Shown here piece by piece: positions 56,974 through 64,000 of a DNA stretch of 64,000 nucleotides (its first letter is position 1; each line of letters starts with the position of its first letter). The notes under the pieces were generated by a model. That model was not told the origin of the DNA. It saw nothing but the letters and a program-made list of their open reading frames with translations, and did not search any database. Source of the DNA: Polyangiaceae bacterium (GTDB lineage: Bacteria; Myxococcota_A; Polyangia; Polyangiales; Polyangiaceae); NCBI GenBank assembly GCA_019637265.1, contig JAHBVY010000001.1, forward strand, positions 1,488,001 to 1,552,000. The letters run 5' to 3'. Both the position numbers and the translations under genes were made by a program.

Positions 56974-57537
56974 CTAAAACGGCTCGTCGGGGCGGTACGC
57001 GGGGAATGGGTTCTTCCACCACGCGTCGCCGCTCCGGCGGTAGACCGTGAAGCGCGCCAGATCGATGCCCAGGGTGGCGCCGAAGGTGGTCGCGCCGTAG
57101 CTGCCGAACCCGGCGACGCCGCTCAGGGTGATGCCCCAGGGCGCGCCGATCCCCACCCCTACCAAGGCGCCCTCAGAGCCCGCGCCCCACCAGCGAAAGT
57201 AAGGACCCACGTCGAGCGCCAGGCCCCAGTCACCATTGGCGTAGCCGTGGGTAGTGCCGCGCGCGAGCAGCGCCAGATCCGTCCCCTCCCCGAAGTAAGT
57301 GCGCGTCTGCAGCACCCCGCCGAAGATGAGGCTGTTGGCCGGCGGCGTGCCCATGCCCGTCTCCAGCTGCAGCGCCGGCACCAGCCGGCCCGAGCTCCCA
57401 TCGTCGGACAACAGCCCGGCCCCGCCCCCCACGTAGAGCCACGAGGAGACGTCCGCCTGAGCGGTGCCCGTAAGCGACAGCGGCAAGGCGACGCAGGCGA
57501 GCGCCAAGAGCCTAACGGGGGAGATCACGCGCTGCAT
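56974..57537 (-). CDS. Exported beta-strand-rich protein
   Basis: The 187-aa product has a signal peptide (LLALACVALPLSLTGTAQA, cleavage near 28). Strands such as WLYVGGGAGLL, LVPALQLETGM, LIFGGVLQTRTYF, LALLARGT, WGLALDVGPYFRWW, GALVGVGIGAPW and TFGATLGIDLARFTVY follow. Its glycine-rich, alternating strands suggest an outer-membrane barrel or porin-like protein. It ends with WWKNPFPAYRPDEPF and has no known family that I can name. It is convergent with gcvPA. Confidence 0.6.
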   Translation of the reverse strand: MQRVISPVRLLALACVALPLSLTGTAQADVSSWLYVGGGAGLLSDDGSSGRLVPALQLETGMGTPPANSLIFGGVLQTRTYFGEGTDLALLARGTTHGYANGDWGLALDVGPYFRWWGAGSEGALVGVGIGAPWGITLSGVAGFGSYGATTFGATLGIDLARFTVYRRSGDAWWKNPFPAYRPDEPF

Positions 57538-57581
57538 CGAGCCGCGGCGTTACCATGCCCCAGCGCGCCAAACCACCCGCT

Positions 57582-58349
57582 TCAGGCGCAAGCGTCGCGG
57601 CGCTGCTGGATGCGCTGCACCACCAGCTCCGCGGCGCGCGGATCGAACAAGAGGCCATTGTGGCCACAGTTGGGGAGCACCACGTGGTCCCCCAACTCGG
57701 GCAGGTGGGTCGGCCCCGTCACCACCACGTCGTCCACCGCGGAGATGGACAGGTGCGGCACGCTGACCTGCGCGGCGCGCTGCCGCAGGCGCTCGAGCAC
57801 CGGGCTCCCAGGCTCGATGTCGCGACCCACGGTGGTGGGCATCAGCCGCGCGTGCTCGGTGCCGCCGAAGGGGCTACCCAAGCTGATGGTCTGCTGGACC
57901 CGCTCCGCGCCGCCCAGCTCCTGCACGAAATAACGCACCACCACGCCGCCGAAGCTGTGCCCCACCAGGTGCAAGTGCACGCCGAGCGGCAGCTGATCCA
58001 CCAGCTCCGCCAGCCCCAACGCCACGTGCGCCACGCCGGGGCCCGGGATGTAGCTGAAGCTCGCGGTGTGGGCGCCGGTCTCCCGCTCGATCCGCGCGCG
58101 CAGCGGGCGCATCACGCCAGCGGTGGCGAACAACCCGTGCAGCAGCACCACCACGTGATCGCCCCGCGACACGCGCGGCGGGAGCACCGGCCCGAAGTCG
58201 CGGTGGATGAGCGAGGCCTGACGCGCGAAGGCGAGCGCCTCACGGCCATGGCTGCGCAGGCGATCGAGGTGCTCCACACCCCGCTTCAGCGGCTCAGGGG
58301 TGGGGGTAGACGCGATCAGCCGGAGTACCGAGTGAGCCCTGTCGACCAT
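57582..58349 (-). CDS. Alpha/beta-hydrolase of lipase type
   Basis: The 255-aa product has the lipase/esterase layout: HVVVLLHGLFATAGVMRPL (oxyanion loop), GHSFGG with Ser132 as nucleophile, a likely acid SAVDDVVV, and His in PNCGHNGLL. SLGSPFGGTEHARLMPTTVG follows the nucleophile elbow. No signal peptide is seen from the ATG at 58349; a longer start would add a basic, repeat-poor lead. The substrate (triacylglycerol, ester or cell-wall lipid) is unknown. Confidence 0.88.
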   Translation of the reverse strand: MVDRAHSVLRLIASTPTPEPLKRGVEHLDRLRSHGREALAFARQASLIHRDFGPVLPPRVSRGDHVVVLLHGLFATAGVMRPLRARIERETGAHTASFSYIPGPGVAHVALGLAELVDQLPLGVHLHLVGHSFGGVVVRYFVQELGGAERVQQTISLGSPFGGTEHARLMPTTVGRDIEPGSPVLERLRQRAAQVSVPHLSISAVDDVVVTGPTHLPELGDHVVLPNCGHNGLLFDPRAAELVVQRIQQRRDACA

Positions 58350-58681
58350 CACCTCCCGATCTACCGCAGAATCAGCCGTCTTGGCACCTTCCCGACACCG
58401 GTTCGCAATGCGCCGCGTCATCCGCTTCGCGCCCCCATCGGCCGATCGACCGATGCACGACGGCAAAGGCGATGGGACCGACGAACGCCACGCCAATTCA
58501 CCTGCTCCCCCTCCTGGGGTCCCCCGCGGCGCCCCATGAGCGCCGCGCGCTCAGGATCGCGCTCCCCCGCGAATCAAGCTTCGCAGACGCGAACCGGAGG
58601 CCACGCAGGCCCACGGCGCCCGCGAGGCCCTCCGATCCGCGCGCGGGTCAGGGAGCGCTGCCGCTCAGGGAGCGCTGCCGC
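58350..58681. other. Gap between the lipase and Gly-rich lipoprotein genes
   Basis: The 332-bp gap has no supported gene, only the 17-bp tandem repeat at its right end. Promoter motifs for the lipase were not found. Confidence 0.5.
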
Positions 58682-58699
58682 TCAGGGAGCGCTGCCGCC
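58649..58699. repeat. 17-bp tandem repeat, three copies, across a stop codon
   Basis: CAGGGAGCGCTGCCGCT repeats at 58649, 58666 and 58683 (last copy one base off). The lipoprotein stop (TCA on the + strand at 58682-58684) lies within it. Confidence 0.9.
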
Positions 58700-59332
58700 C
58701 GTGGCGCCGCCGCTGCCCCCACTCGCGCCGCCACTGCCGCCACTGCCGCTCGCGCCGCCACTGCCACCCGTGCCGCCGCCAGTACCACCACTGCCGCTGG
58801 CACCACCACTGCCGCCACTGCCGCTGGTGCCACCCACGGTGCCGCCACTACCGCCGCTGCCGCTGGCGCCACCACTGCTACCCCCCGTGCCTCCGGCGCC
58901 ACCCGCGGTCCCAGCGTCCGCCGCGGGCATGTCTTGACAGCCCATCCCGACGTCGACGCCGCAGCTGTCGTCCTCAGGCTTGCAGCACGGCGTGCCCATG
59001 CCGTTGTTCGGGCAGAACGCGGGGTTGCAGCCACCGCTGCCGCCCTGGCCGCCTGCCGCGCTGGTGCCGCCCTGGCCGCCTGCCGCGCTGGTGCCGCCCT
59101 GACCGCCGGCCCCGGTGCCGCCTTGGCCGCCCGCCCCGTTGCCACCGCTGGCGCCTTGGCCGCCGCTGGCGCTGGTGCCACCCTGACCACCTTTCGCGCC
59201 GCTCGTCCCGGCGTCATCGAAGATGCCCGGGTTTTCTCCCTCGGCGCAGGCCAAGGCCAAGACGCTGCACGACACGCACACGAACCCCAGCAACCTTCGA
59301 GAAAAGCTCACCACACAGCCTCCGTTACGCAC
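58682..59332 (-). CDS. Gly-rich, Cys-containing lipoprotein 3
   Basis: The 216-aa product has a lipoprotein signal (CVSCSVLALACAEG, lipobox LALAC), a short acidic part, then long GGQGGTSAAGG and GGSGGASGSGG repeats. Between the two glycine blocks is a Cys cluster (NPAFCPNNGMGTPCCKPEDDSCGVDVGMGCQDMP). It resembles the 13.4 and 14.2 kb lipoproteins in style but has a different Cys pattern. Function is unknown. The ATG at 59332 is tentative; a GTG six codons later also fits. Confidence 0.8.
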   Translation of the reverse strand: MRNGGCVVSFSRRLLGFVCVSCSVLALACAEGENPGIFDDAGTSGAKGGQGGTSASGGQGASGGNGAGGQGGTGAGGQGGTSAAGGQGGTSAAGGQGGSGGCNPAFCPNNGMGTPCCKPEDDSCGVDVGMGCQDMPAADAGTAGGAGGTGGSSGGASGSGGSGGTVGGTSGSGGSGGASGSGGTGGGTGGSGGASGSGGSGGASGGSGGATGGSAP

Positions 59333-59527
59333 AGGACTCTAGCGCGGTCCCCGGCCTCTCGGCCAGCCATTCCGCACCCACACAGCTCACGTCTGTCGAT
59401 TGTTGAAGCCTCAAGCATCACGGCGCGACCCCGACGGGGGTGTCGCCGTGAGGCCGAACCTCCCGCGAGCGAGTCACGGGCTCGGTCAGGCCACTGATTC
59501 AGTCGTCCCTGGCAAGGCCAGACGGCC

Positions 59528-60748
59528 TTACTTCGTGCTCCGCCGCGCGCGCTCGCGCAGGGCGCGGATGCGGAGCCTCAGCGCGTTCAGACGGATGAAG
59601 CCCTCGGCGTCCGCTTGGTCGTAGACGTCGTCGCGCTCGAAGGTGGCGAACTCCTCACGGTAGAGCGACTCGGGGCTCCTGCGCCCCACGACCTGGATGC
59701 CGCCCTTGTACAGCTTGAGGCGCACCGTGCCGGTGACGCTGGTCTGGATGGAGTCCATCAGCGTCTGCAGCATCTCGCGCTCCGGCGAGAACCACAGCCC
59801 GCGGTACACGATGGTGGAGTACTCCGGGATCAAGCCGTCGCGGATCCGCATCTCCTCGCGATCCAAGGTGAGCGACTCGAGGGCGCGATGCGCGCGTTGG
59901 ATCAGCGCGCCGCCTGGCGTCTCGTACACGCCGCGCGACTTCATGCCGACGAAGCGGTTCTCCACCAAATCCACCCGGCCCACCCCGTGCGCGCCACCGA
60001 TCTCGTTCAAGCGCGCGAGCAACGCCGCGGGGCTCAGCGCCTCCCCATCGACGCGCACCGGGGTGCCGCGCTCGAAGTCGATTTCCACGTAGCAAGGCGT
60101 ATTCGGCGCGTCCTCCGGGTTCACGCTCAGGATGAACATATCGCTCGGCGGCTCCGCCCAAGGGTCCTCCAAGATGCCGCCCTCGAACGACAAATGGAGC
60201 AGGTTCCTGTCCATCGAGTACGGCTTCTCGGCGGTGGCCGTCACCGGCACGCCGCGCGCCTTCGCGTACTCGATGCAGTCCGTGCGGCTCTTCAAGTCCC
60301 ACTCGCGCCACGGCGCGATCACCCGCACGTCGGGGTCGAAGTGCATCGCGCCGAGCTCGAAGCGAACTTGATCGTTCCCCTTACCAGTGGCGCCGTGGGC
60401 GATGGCGTCGGCGCCTTGCTCCGCCACCGTCTGCATCATGCCCTGGATCATGCAGGGGCGCGCGAGCGAGGTGCCGAGCAGGTACTCCCCTTCATAGAGG
60501 CAGTTGGCGCGGAACGCCGGGAACACGAAGTCGCGCACGAAGGTCTCGCGTAGATCGGCCTGCACGTAATCGACCGCGCCGGTGGCGAGCGCCTTCTCGC
60601 GCAGCCCGTCGAGCTCCTCCGCCTGCCCCACGTCGGCGCACCACGCCACGACCTCCGCGCCATACTGCTCCTTGAGCCACAGCAGGATCACGCTGGTGTC
60701 GAGGCCACCGGAGTAGGCCAGCACGATCTTCTTCACACCCTTGCTCAT
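59528..60748 (-). CDS. argG: Argininosuccinate synthase
   Basis: The 406-aa enzyme joins citrulline and aspartate using ATP in arginine synthesis. Signatures are [15 protein letters not shown] (ATP pyrophosphatase loop), [72 protein letters not shown] and [12 protein letters not shown]. The ATG at 60748 follows GAGAG by a good distance; a GTG three codons earlier is possible. The gene is alone here, with argH and other arg genes not in view. Confidence 0.97.
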   Translation of the reverse strand: MSKGVKKIVLAYSGGLDTSVILLWLKEQYGAEVVAWCADVGQAEELDGLREKALATGAVDYVQADLRETFVRDFVFPAFRANCLYEGEYLLGTSLARPCMIQGMMQTVAEQGADAIAHGATGKGNDQVRFELGAMHFDPDVRVIAPWREWDLKSRTDCIEYAKARGVPVTATAEKPYSMDRNLLHLSFEGGILEDPWAEPPSDMFILSVNPEDAPNTPCYVEIDFERGTPVRVDGEALSPAALLARLNEIGGAHGVGRVDLVENRFVGMKSRGVYETPGGALIQRAHRALESLTLDREEMRIRDGLIPEYSTIVYRGLWFSPEREMLQTLMDSIQTSVTGTVRLKLYKGGIQVVGRRSPESLYREEFATFERDDVYDQADAEGFIRLNALRLRIRALRERARRSTK

Positions 60749-61050
60749 GACGTTCACCTCTCGAAAGTGGCGCGCAGGCGCCAGCAGCAGCGCGCACCCG
60801 GCGCTCGGCGGCGACCTCTAGCGAGCGTTGACGGACGCGGCAAACGGTTTACCGCTCCGGCGCAAAACCACCGACGACGACTCCGCGCAGCGCGAGCCTT
60901 CCGAAGCGGTGCGCTCCGTACAAGCGAGGGCAAGGGGGGAGGGGGGTTGGCTAGAGATGGCGCACGGTGCGCGGCGATCGCAGGGTGCGCTGGTTGGCGC
61001 TGGACGCAGGTCGAGGCGGCGCGACATCAGCGCGAGGCTGGGCGCTCGCG
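60749..61050. other. Gap upstream of argG, with promoter and one dispersed repeat
   Basis: The 302-bp gap holds the argG promoter candidate and a G-strand repeat (GGGGGGAGGGGGGTTGG, 60934-60951). No gene is supported; open frames here are GC-bias shadows. A + strand TTGACG (60828-60833), 16 nt and TACCGC (60850-60855) could start an antisense transcript. Confidence 0.5.
60815..60843 (-). promoter_or_regulatory. Candidate argG promoter
   Basis: On the minus strand TTGCCG (60843-60838), a 17-nt spacer and TAGAGG (60820-60815) lie about 67 nt before the argG ATG. A + strand TTGACG-N16-TACCGC overlaps it. Confidence 0.5.
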
Positions 61051-61719
61051 TCAACGCGAGCCGCGGCTCAGCGCGCGCTGGATGTCGTCGGGAGGCGCGC
61101 CACCATCGAAGCGCGCGATCGAACGCCCCGCGTGGTCGAGCACCACGAGCACCGGGACCGCGGTGACGTCCTTGAAGGCGCCGCCGCCGCGCAGGGTCGC
61201 GACGTCAGCCATCGCCACCGGGTAGGAGAGCTCGAGCGACTCCCGGAAGGCGATCGCCAGGTCGGCGTACTTGGGTGCTTCGAGCACCACCGCCACGGCG
61301 TTCGCGCGCGGGCGCTGGCGACGCAGCACCTCATCCACGCGCTTGGCCAAGGCCTGCGACGGGAGATCGAAGGTGGTGATGAAGAGCACCGCCGTCGCGC
61401 GGCCACGCAGCGCCTGACTCTCCACGTGGCCACCATCCGGCAGCGGGAAGCTGAAGCGCAGCGCGTCACCTGACGACTCGCTGCTCGGTGACGCCGCGCC
61501 CGACGCCCCCGGTGCGCCGCAGCCCATCACCAAGCCAGCGAGCACCCAACCGAGCGCCACCGCGGCCACGCGGCGCACGAACGGGACGTGCTCCGCGAGC
61601 CGAGCGCCTCGTGACGACACGCCGCCTCGCGACGACACGGCGCCTTGCAGCGACGCGGTGCTGTGTGACGACACGCCGCCACCTGAGAGCTCCACGCGCT
61701 GCACGGGCGCTGCCCTCAC
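61051..61719 (-). CDS. Thioredoxin-fold lipoprotein lacking the CXXC motif
   Basis: The 222-aa product has a repetitive lead (SSHSTASLQGAVSSRGGVSSRG, about 17-40), a signal sequence with lipobox VMGC (Cys67), and a TlpA-like thioredoxin-fold domain: RFSFPLPDGGHVESQALRGRATAVLFITTFDLPSQALAKRV, AVAVVLEAPKYADLAIAFRESL and YPVAMADVATL, VPVLVVLDHAGRSIARFDGG. Where TlpA has WCPPC, this one has FDLPSQ, so redox activity is unlikely. The start may lie closer to the signal, since the lead is a tandem repeat. Confidence 0.75.
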   Translation of the reverse strand: MRAAPVQRVELSGGGVSSHSTASLQGAVSSRGGVSSRGARLAEHVPFVRRVAAVALGWVLAGLVMGCGAPGASGAASPSSESSGDALRFSFPLPDGGHVESQALRGRATAVLFITTFDLPSQALAKRVDEVLRRQRPRANAVAVVLEAPKYADLAIAFRESLELSYPVAMADVATLRGGGAFKDVTAVPVLVVLDHAGRSIARFDGGAPPDDIQRALSRGSR

Positions 61720-61755
61720 CTGCTCCCGAGCGGCGCGCCCACCGCCGCGGCGCGC

Positions 61756-62472
61756 TCAGCCACGGAGCGTCTCCGGCTCCGGCTGCTGCCCGAACAAATC
61801 CGCGAAGATGCAGAGCGCCTCCGGCAGCTCACGCCCGCTGCGCTGGTGCGCCACGATGGCGTAAGCCAGCTCGTCGACCACCGGCTTGAGCGGCGTGGGC
61901 TCGAGCCGCACGCCGCCTATCTGATGGCCGCCGCGCGGCGCCATGCGATCGTCGACGATTGGGTCGTGCTTCACCCAGCTGAAGCCGCGCCGGTCGTCGT
62001 AGGCGCAGGCCAGCACCTGGACGAAGTCGAGGTAAAGTGGGCTGACGATCGCCACCACCCGCTGCCCATCCCCCACCTCACCCCACAGGCAGCGGAGCGC
62101 GACGCGCGGGCTCGCCTCGGCCTCCGCCGGGCCGATCGCCGTGAGCAAGCGCTGTCGCCGCACCGGATCGGCCTCCACCGACAAGAGCGGCGCGTAGACC
62201 GCGATGCGCGGCACCGACACCCGCGGCGCGTCCTGCTCGAGCACGTCGAGCCAACGCTCGCGCCCCTCCGCGTCCAGCGCCTTGTACGCCATCGCCGCCG
62301 CGAGCGCGGCCTCCGCGTCACTCGCGAGCGCGTCGAGCCAAGCACACCACGCGTCGACGACGCGCGGCTCGACCCCCACGCGCGCCGCGGTGGGCAGCGG
62401 GGTGCGATCCGCTCGCGACGAGCGAAGCTCGAACGCCGAACCTACGTCAGGGGCATCGGGGGGCTCGCCCAT
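61756..62472 (-). CDS. Hypothetical cytoplasmic protein
   Basis: The 238-aa product begins MGEPPDAPDVGSAFEL at 62472 (an in-frame ATG 17 codons upstream is less likely). It has a helical middle (RVVDAWCAWLDALASDAEAALAAAMAYKALDAEGRERWLDVLEQD) and strands RVALRCLWGEVGDGQRVVAIVSPLYLDFVQVLACAYD. The WVKHDPIVDDR, GHQIGGVRLEPTPLKPVVDELAYAIVAHQRSG and ALCIFADLF segments look conserved-like. No family was recognised. It has no signal peptide. Confidence 0.65.
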   Translation of the reverse strand: MGEPPDAPDVGSAFELRSSRADRTPLPTAARVGVEPRVVDAWCAWLDALASDAEAALAAAMAYKALDAEGRERWLDVLEQDAPRVSVPRIAVYAPLLSVEADPVRRQRLLTAIGPAEAEASPRVALRCLWGEVGDGQRVVAIVSPLYLDFVQVLACAYDDRRGFSWVKHDPIVDDRMAPRGGHQIGGVRLEPTPLKPVVDELAYAIVAHQRSGRELPEALCIFADLFGQQPEPETLRG

Positions 62473-62590
62473 GGAGGTCGTCACCGTAAGCGATGTGGGG
62501 TGGGCTCGCAACGCGCGCCGCACTCGCTCCAGTTCTCGCGGGAGTTCCAGGCTCTGCTTCCCATTGGCGCCGAGAGCTGCAGCACCTCAC

Positions 62591-62616
62591 GCTGCGGTGC
62601 CGTCCAACCCCCCAAA
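62591..62616 (-). repeat. Dispersed repeat, archetypal GTCCAACCCCCC copy
   Basis: GCGGTGCCGTCCAACCCCCC then AAACCC on the + strand. It shares its first 20 nt with the copy inside larC. Confidence 0.8.
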
Positions 62617-62746
62617 CCCGAACCTCCACGCTCGCGGGCTTCGAGCGCCTTCACCTTGCCTTGGCAAGGCGCGTGGCGGCCATCGATCAGGATCGCCACG
62701 TGTGTGAGGTGGTGTGTGGAGGTCTGCGCCGTGGTGCGCGCAGGGC

Positions 62747-62977
62747 TCACGTGAGCCGAAGCTCCTCACGCAGCTCACCGAGGAGCTCGTCGAGCTCCGC
62801 CTCGCGTGATGGGTGCACCACCAGCGTGACCTCGCCGCCTCGCTCCGCGAACAGCTGCGCGAGCCCCTCGCTCGCCTCGAGGATCCCCTTCAAGTACACG
62901 ACGTCGCGCGCGGCGATCCGTAGCCGCCGGAGCGACACCTCAGGGCCCGCCACGGGCGCCGGCAGCTTGCCTCGCAT
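62747..62977 (-). CDS. Small DUF4911-like protein
   Basis: The 76-aa product (VSLRRLRIAARDVVYLKGILEASEGLAQLFAERGGEVTLVVHPSREAELDELLGELREEL) has the DUF4911-like DVVYLKGILEASEGLA segment, seen in small delta-proteobacterial proteins of unknown function. It starts 26 bp from the divergent gene at 63004 and shares its regulatory region. Confidence 0.6.
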   Translation of the reverse strand: MRGKLPAPVAGPEVSLRRLRIAARDVVYLKGILEASEGLAQLFAERGGEVTLVVHPSREAELDELLGELREELRLT

Positions 62978-63003
62978 CGCGCCCGGCCGTACTACCCCAG
63001 CCG
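62967..63003 (+). promoter_or_regulatory. Candidate leaderless promoter of the 63004 gene
   Basis: TTGCCT (62967-62972), a 17-nt spacer and TACTAC (62990-62995), then 8 nt to the ATG at 63004. It overlaps the divergent small gene's 5' end; on the minus strand TAGTAC is also -10-like. Confidence 0.5.
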
Positions 63004-64000
63004 ATGCAAGGCAACACGGCAGCGCCCACGCGCTCAGCGAGCGAACCGGAGGACGACCTGATCTTGCCGGTGCTCCCGCCGCTCGAGGCAGACGACGAGC
63101 CGAGTGAGCTGCTCGATCCGAGCGAGCTGTTACAGCTGAGCTTCGACGACGCGGCGGACGACGATGAGCCGGAGGATTTCAGTCATGGCATCGAGCTCCC
63201 CGAGCTGATGGCAGGAGGCGATGACGAGCCGGACACCGCGCTGCCCCTCGATGACCTGGGGCTGATCCAACTGCCGCTCGCGAGCTCCACCGATGAAGAG
63301 GACGACGAGGCGCTGAACGTGGGTGAGCTCGTCGAGCTACCGGCCGCGGAAGATCCTGACGATCACGAGGGTCCGCTCGAAGCCTGGGCCCTCGACGGCG
63401 CGGCGCTCCCGGAGTTGGCTCCGGACGACGACGACGATCGGGAGCTGGATCTCAGTGAGCCGCTCACCGAGATGGAAGAAGAGCTGCCCGGGCTGTGGCC
63501 CGCCCGCGTGCTCTCGGAGCGACCCGTCGTCGCCATGTCCCCAGACGATCAGCCAACGGCCAACCACCCTTCGATCGCGCGCCTGGGGCACCGCAGCTTC
63601 CCCATGGTGGCGCTGGGGAGCGAGTACGAGCTGCTGCGCTCCCTCGACGATGGCGTCAGCTGGTGCCCCATCGTCAGTGACGCTGCCCCCGCCGCCTGGC
63701 TCCGCAGCAGCGACCTCAAGCTCCACGCGAGCGGCAGCTTGCTAGCGCTCGGCTCGGAGCGCCACGGCCTCGCGCTGTCCTCCGACGGCGGCCTCAGCTA
63801 CACCGAGCTGAGCCTCACCGGGGTCACGGCGCTCGCCAGCGGCCGGCCAGCGGGCGAGACCATGCTGCTGTTCGTCGCTTGTTACGATCCGCTGCTCGAC
63901 GAAGCGCGGATCCACGCGGTCGATCCGCTCGAGCTCGAGAGCCGCGTGATCGGCGTCATCCGCCCGCAGGACGCCGATCTCGATCTCCGGGTGCGCGATC
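63004..64000 (+). CDS. Acidic protein with propeller-like repeats (runs off window)
   Basis: The frame is open from ATG 63004 to the end of the window, giving 332 residues so far. The first 180 residues are very acidic with many Asp/Glu clusters (EPEDDLILPVLPPL, LSFDDAADDDEPEDF). From about 195, sequence such as YELLRSLDDGVSWCPIV, GLALSSDGGLSYTELSLTG and ALGSERHG shows BNR/Asp-box-like SxDGGxS patterns of a beta-propeller. No signal peptide is seen. The C-terminal part and the function are unknown. Confidence 0.75.
   Translation, partial: MQGNTAAPTRSASEPEDDLILPVLPPLEADDEPSELLDPSELLQLSFDDAADDDEPEDFSHGIELPELMAGGDDEPDTALPLDDLGLIQLPLASSTDEEDDEALNVGELVELPAAEDPDDHEGPLEAWALDGAALPELAPDDDDDRELDLSEPLTEMEEELPGLWPARVLSERPVVAMSPDDQPTANHPSIARLGHRSFPMVALGSEYELLRSLDDGVSWCPIVSDAAPAAWLRSSDLKLHASGSLLALGSERHGLALSSDGGLSYTELSLTGVTALASGRPAGETMLLFVACYDPLLDEARIHAVDPLELESRVIGVIRPQDADLDLRVRD

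Noticed and set aside
60828-61166. Plus-strand frame after the TTGACG element near argG
   Set aside because: Arg/Ala/Gly-rich shadow sequence opposite the thioredoxin-fold gene, without motifs.

Overview
The window is a high-GC (roughly 70%) bacterial chromosome segment whose gene content suggests a Myxococcota member (old Deltaproteobacteria). This is inference from several traits: eukaryote-like Ser/Thr kinases with proline-rich tails, FHA and PP2C signalling genes, Gly-rich Cys-rich lipoproteins, a PmbA/TldE peptidase, an ArsA-like ATPase, type IV minor pilins with PilY1, and ScpA/ScpB with very long charged tails. There is no prophage, insertion sequence, CRISPR array, rRNA or recognisable tRNA. 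About 60 genes are packed with many 1-4 bp start/stop overlaps (GTGA, ATGA, TGATG), and many long opposite-strand ORFs are only GC-bias shadows.

Layout. 1-6.1 kb: a truncated membrane glycosyltransferase facing away, then era-der, tatA, a CAP-domain lipoprotein and trpS. 6.2-8.9 kb (minus): a DHH/CBS phosphoesterase and an ArsA/Get3-like ATPase. 9-13.2 kb: a small unknown protein, a CpsB/YwqE-type PHP phosphatase, an LPG-synthase-type flippase, a secreted protein and a Ser/Thr kinase. 13.4-14.9 kb: twin Gly-rich lipoproteins with near-identical promoters. 15-19 kb: an FGE-sulfatase-fold protein, a TrmJ-like methyltransferase, threonine aldolase and a TPR lipoprotein. 20.3-24.9 kb: a four-gene overlapping operon of zinc-ribbon/FHA protein, PP2C phosphatase and two divergent DppB/DppC-like membrane proteins. 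25-30.3 kb: thioredoxin-rhodanese fusion, larC-larB (minus), a membrane protein and pmbA. 30.6-36.5 kb: lamin-tail lipoprotein, small HTH protein, scpB and scpA. 36.9-45.6 kb: a second kinase, an outer-membrane protein, an orphan SctT/FliR-like gene, a MaoC hydratase, a parvulin, an acyl-CoA dehydrogenase and a DUF6599-like lipoprotein. 46-53.8 kb: minor pilin operon fimT-pilV-pilW-pilX-pilY1 plus a lipoprotein. 53.8-57 kb: gcvT-gcvH-gcvPA without gcvPB. 57-64 kb: an outer-membrane protein, a lipase, a Gly-rich lipoprotein, argG, a thioredoxin-fold lipoprotein lacking CXXC, and small unknowns.

The most notable non-genic signals are three. (1) About 17 copies of a short C/G-run repeat, core TGCCAAACCCCC or GCGGTGCCGTCCAACCCCCC, lie mostly between genes and occupy six of the eight convergent-gene gaps; a few copies read in frame inside larC, scpB and the trmJ-like gene. 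(2) GTAG-headed REP palindromes occur, two of which supply the TAG stop of the gene they follow. (3) TTGNNN-N16-18-TANNNN promoter-like sequences sit only 6-8 nt before start codons, which implies leaderless mRNAs. Genes of note are LarC with a 38-His N-terminal tail, ScpB with a histone-H1-like basic domain, the FHA/PP2C/permease-like operon and the lone type III export gate subunit.
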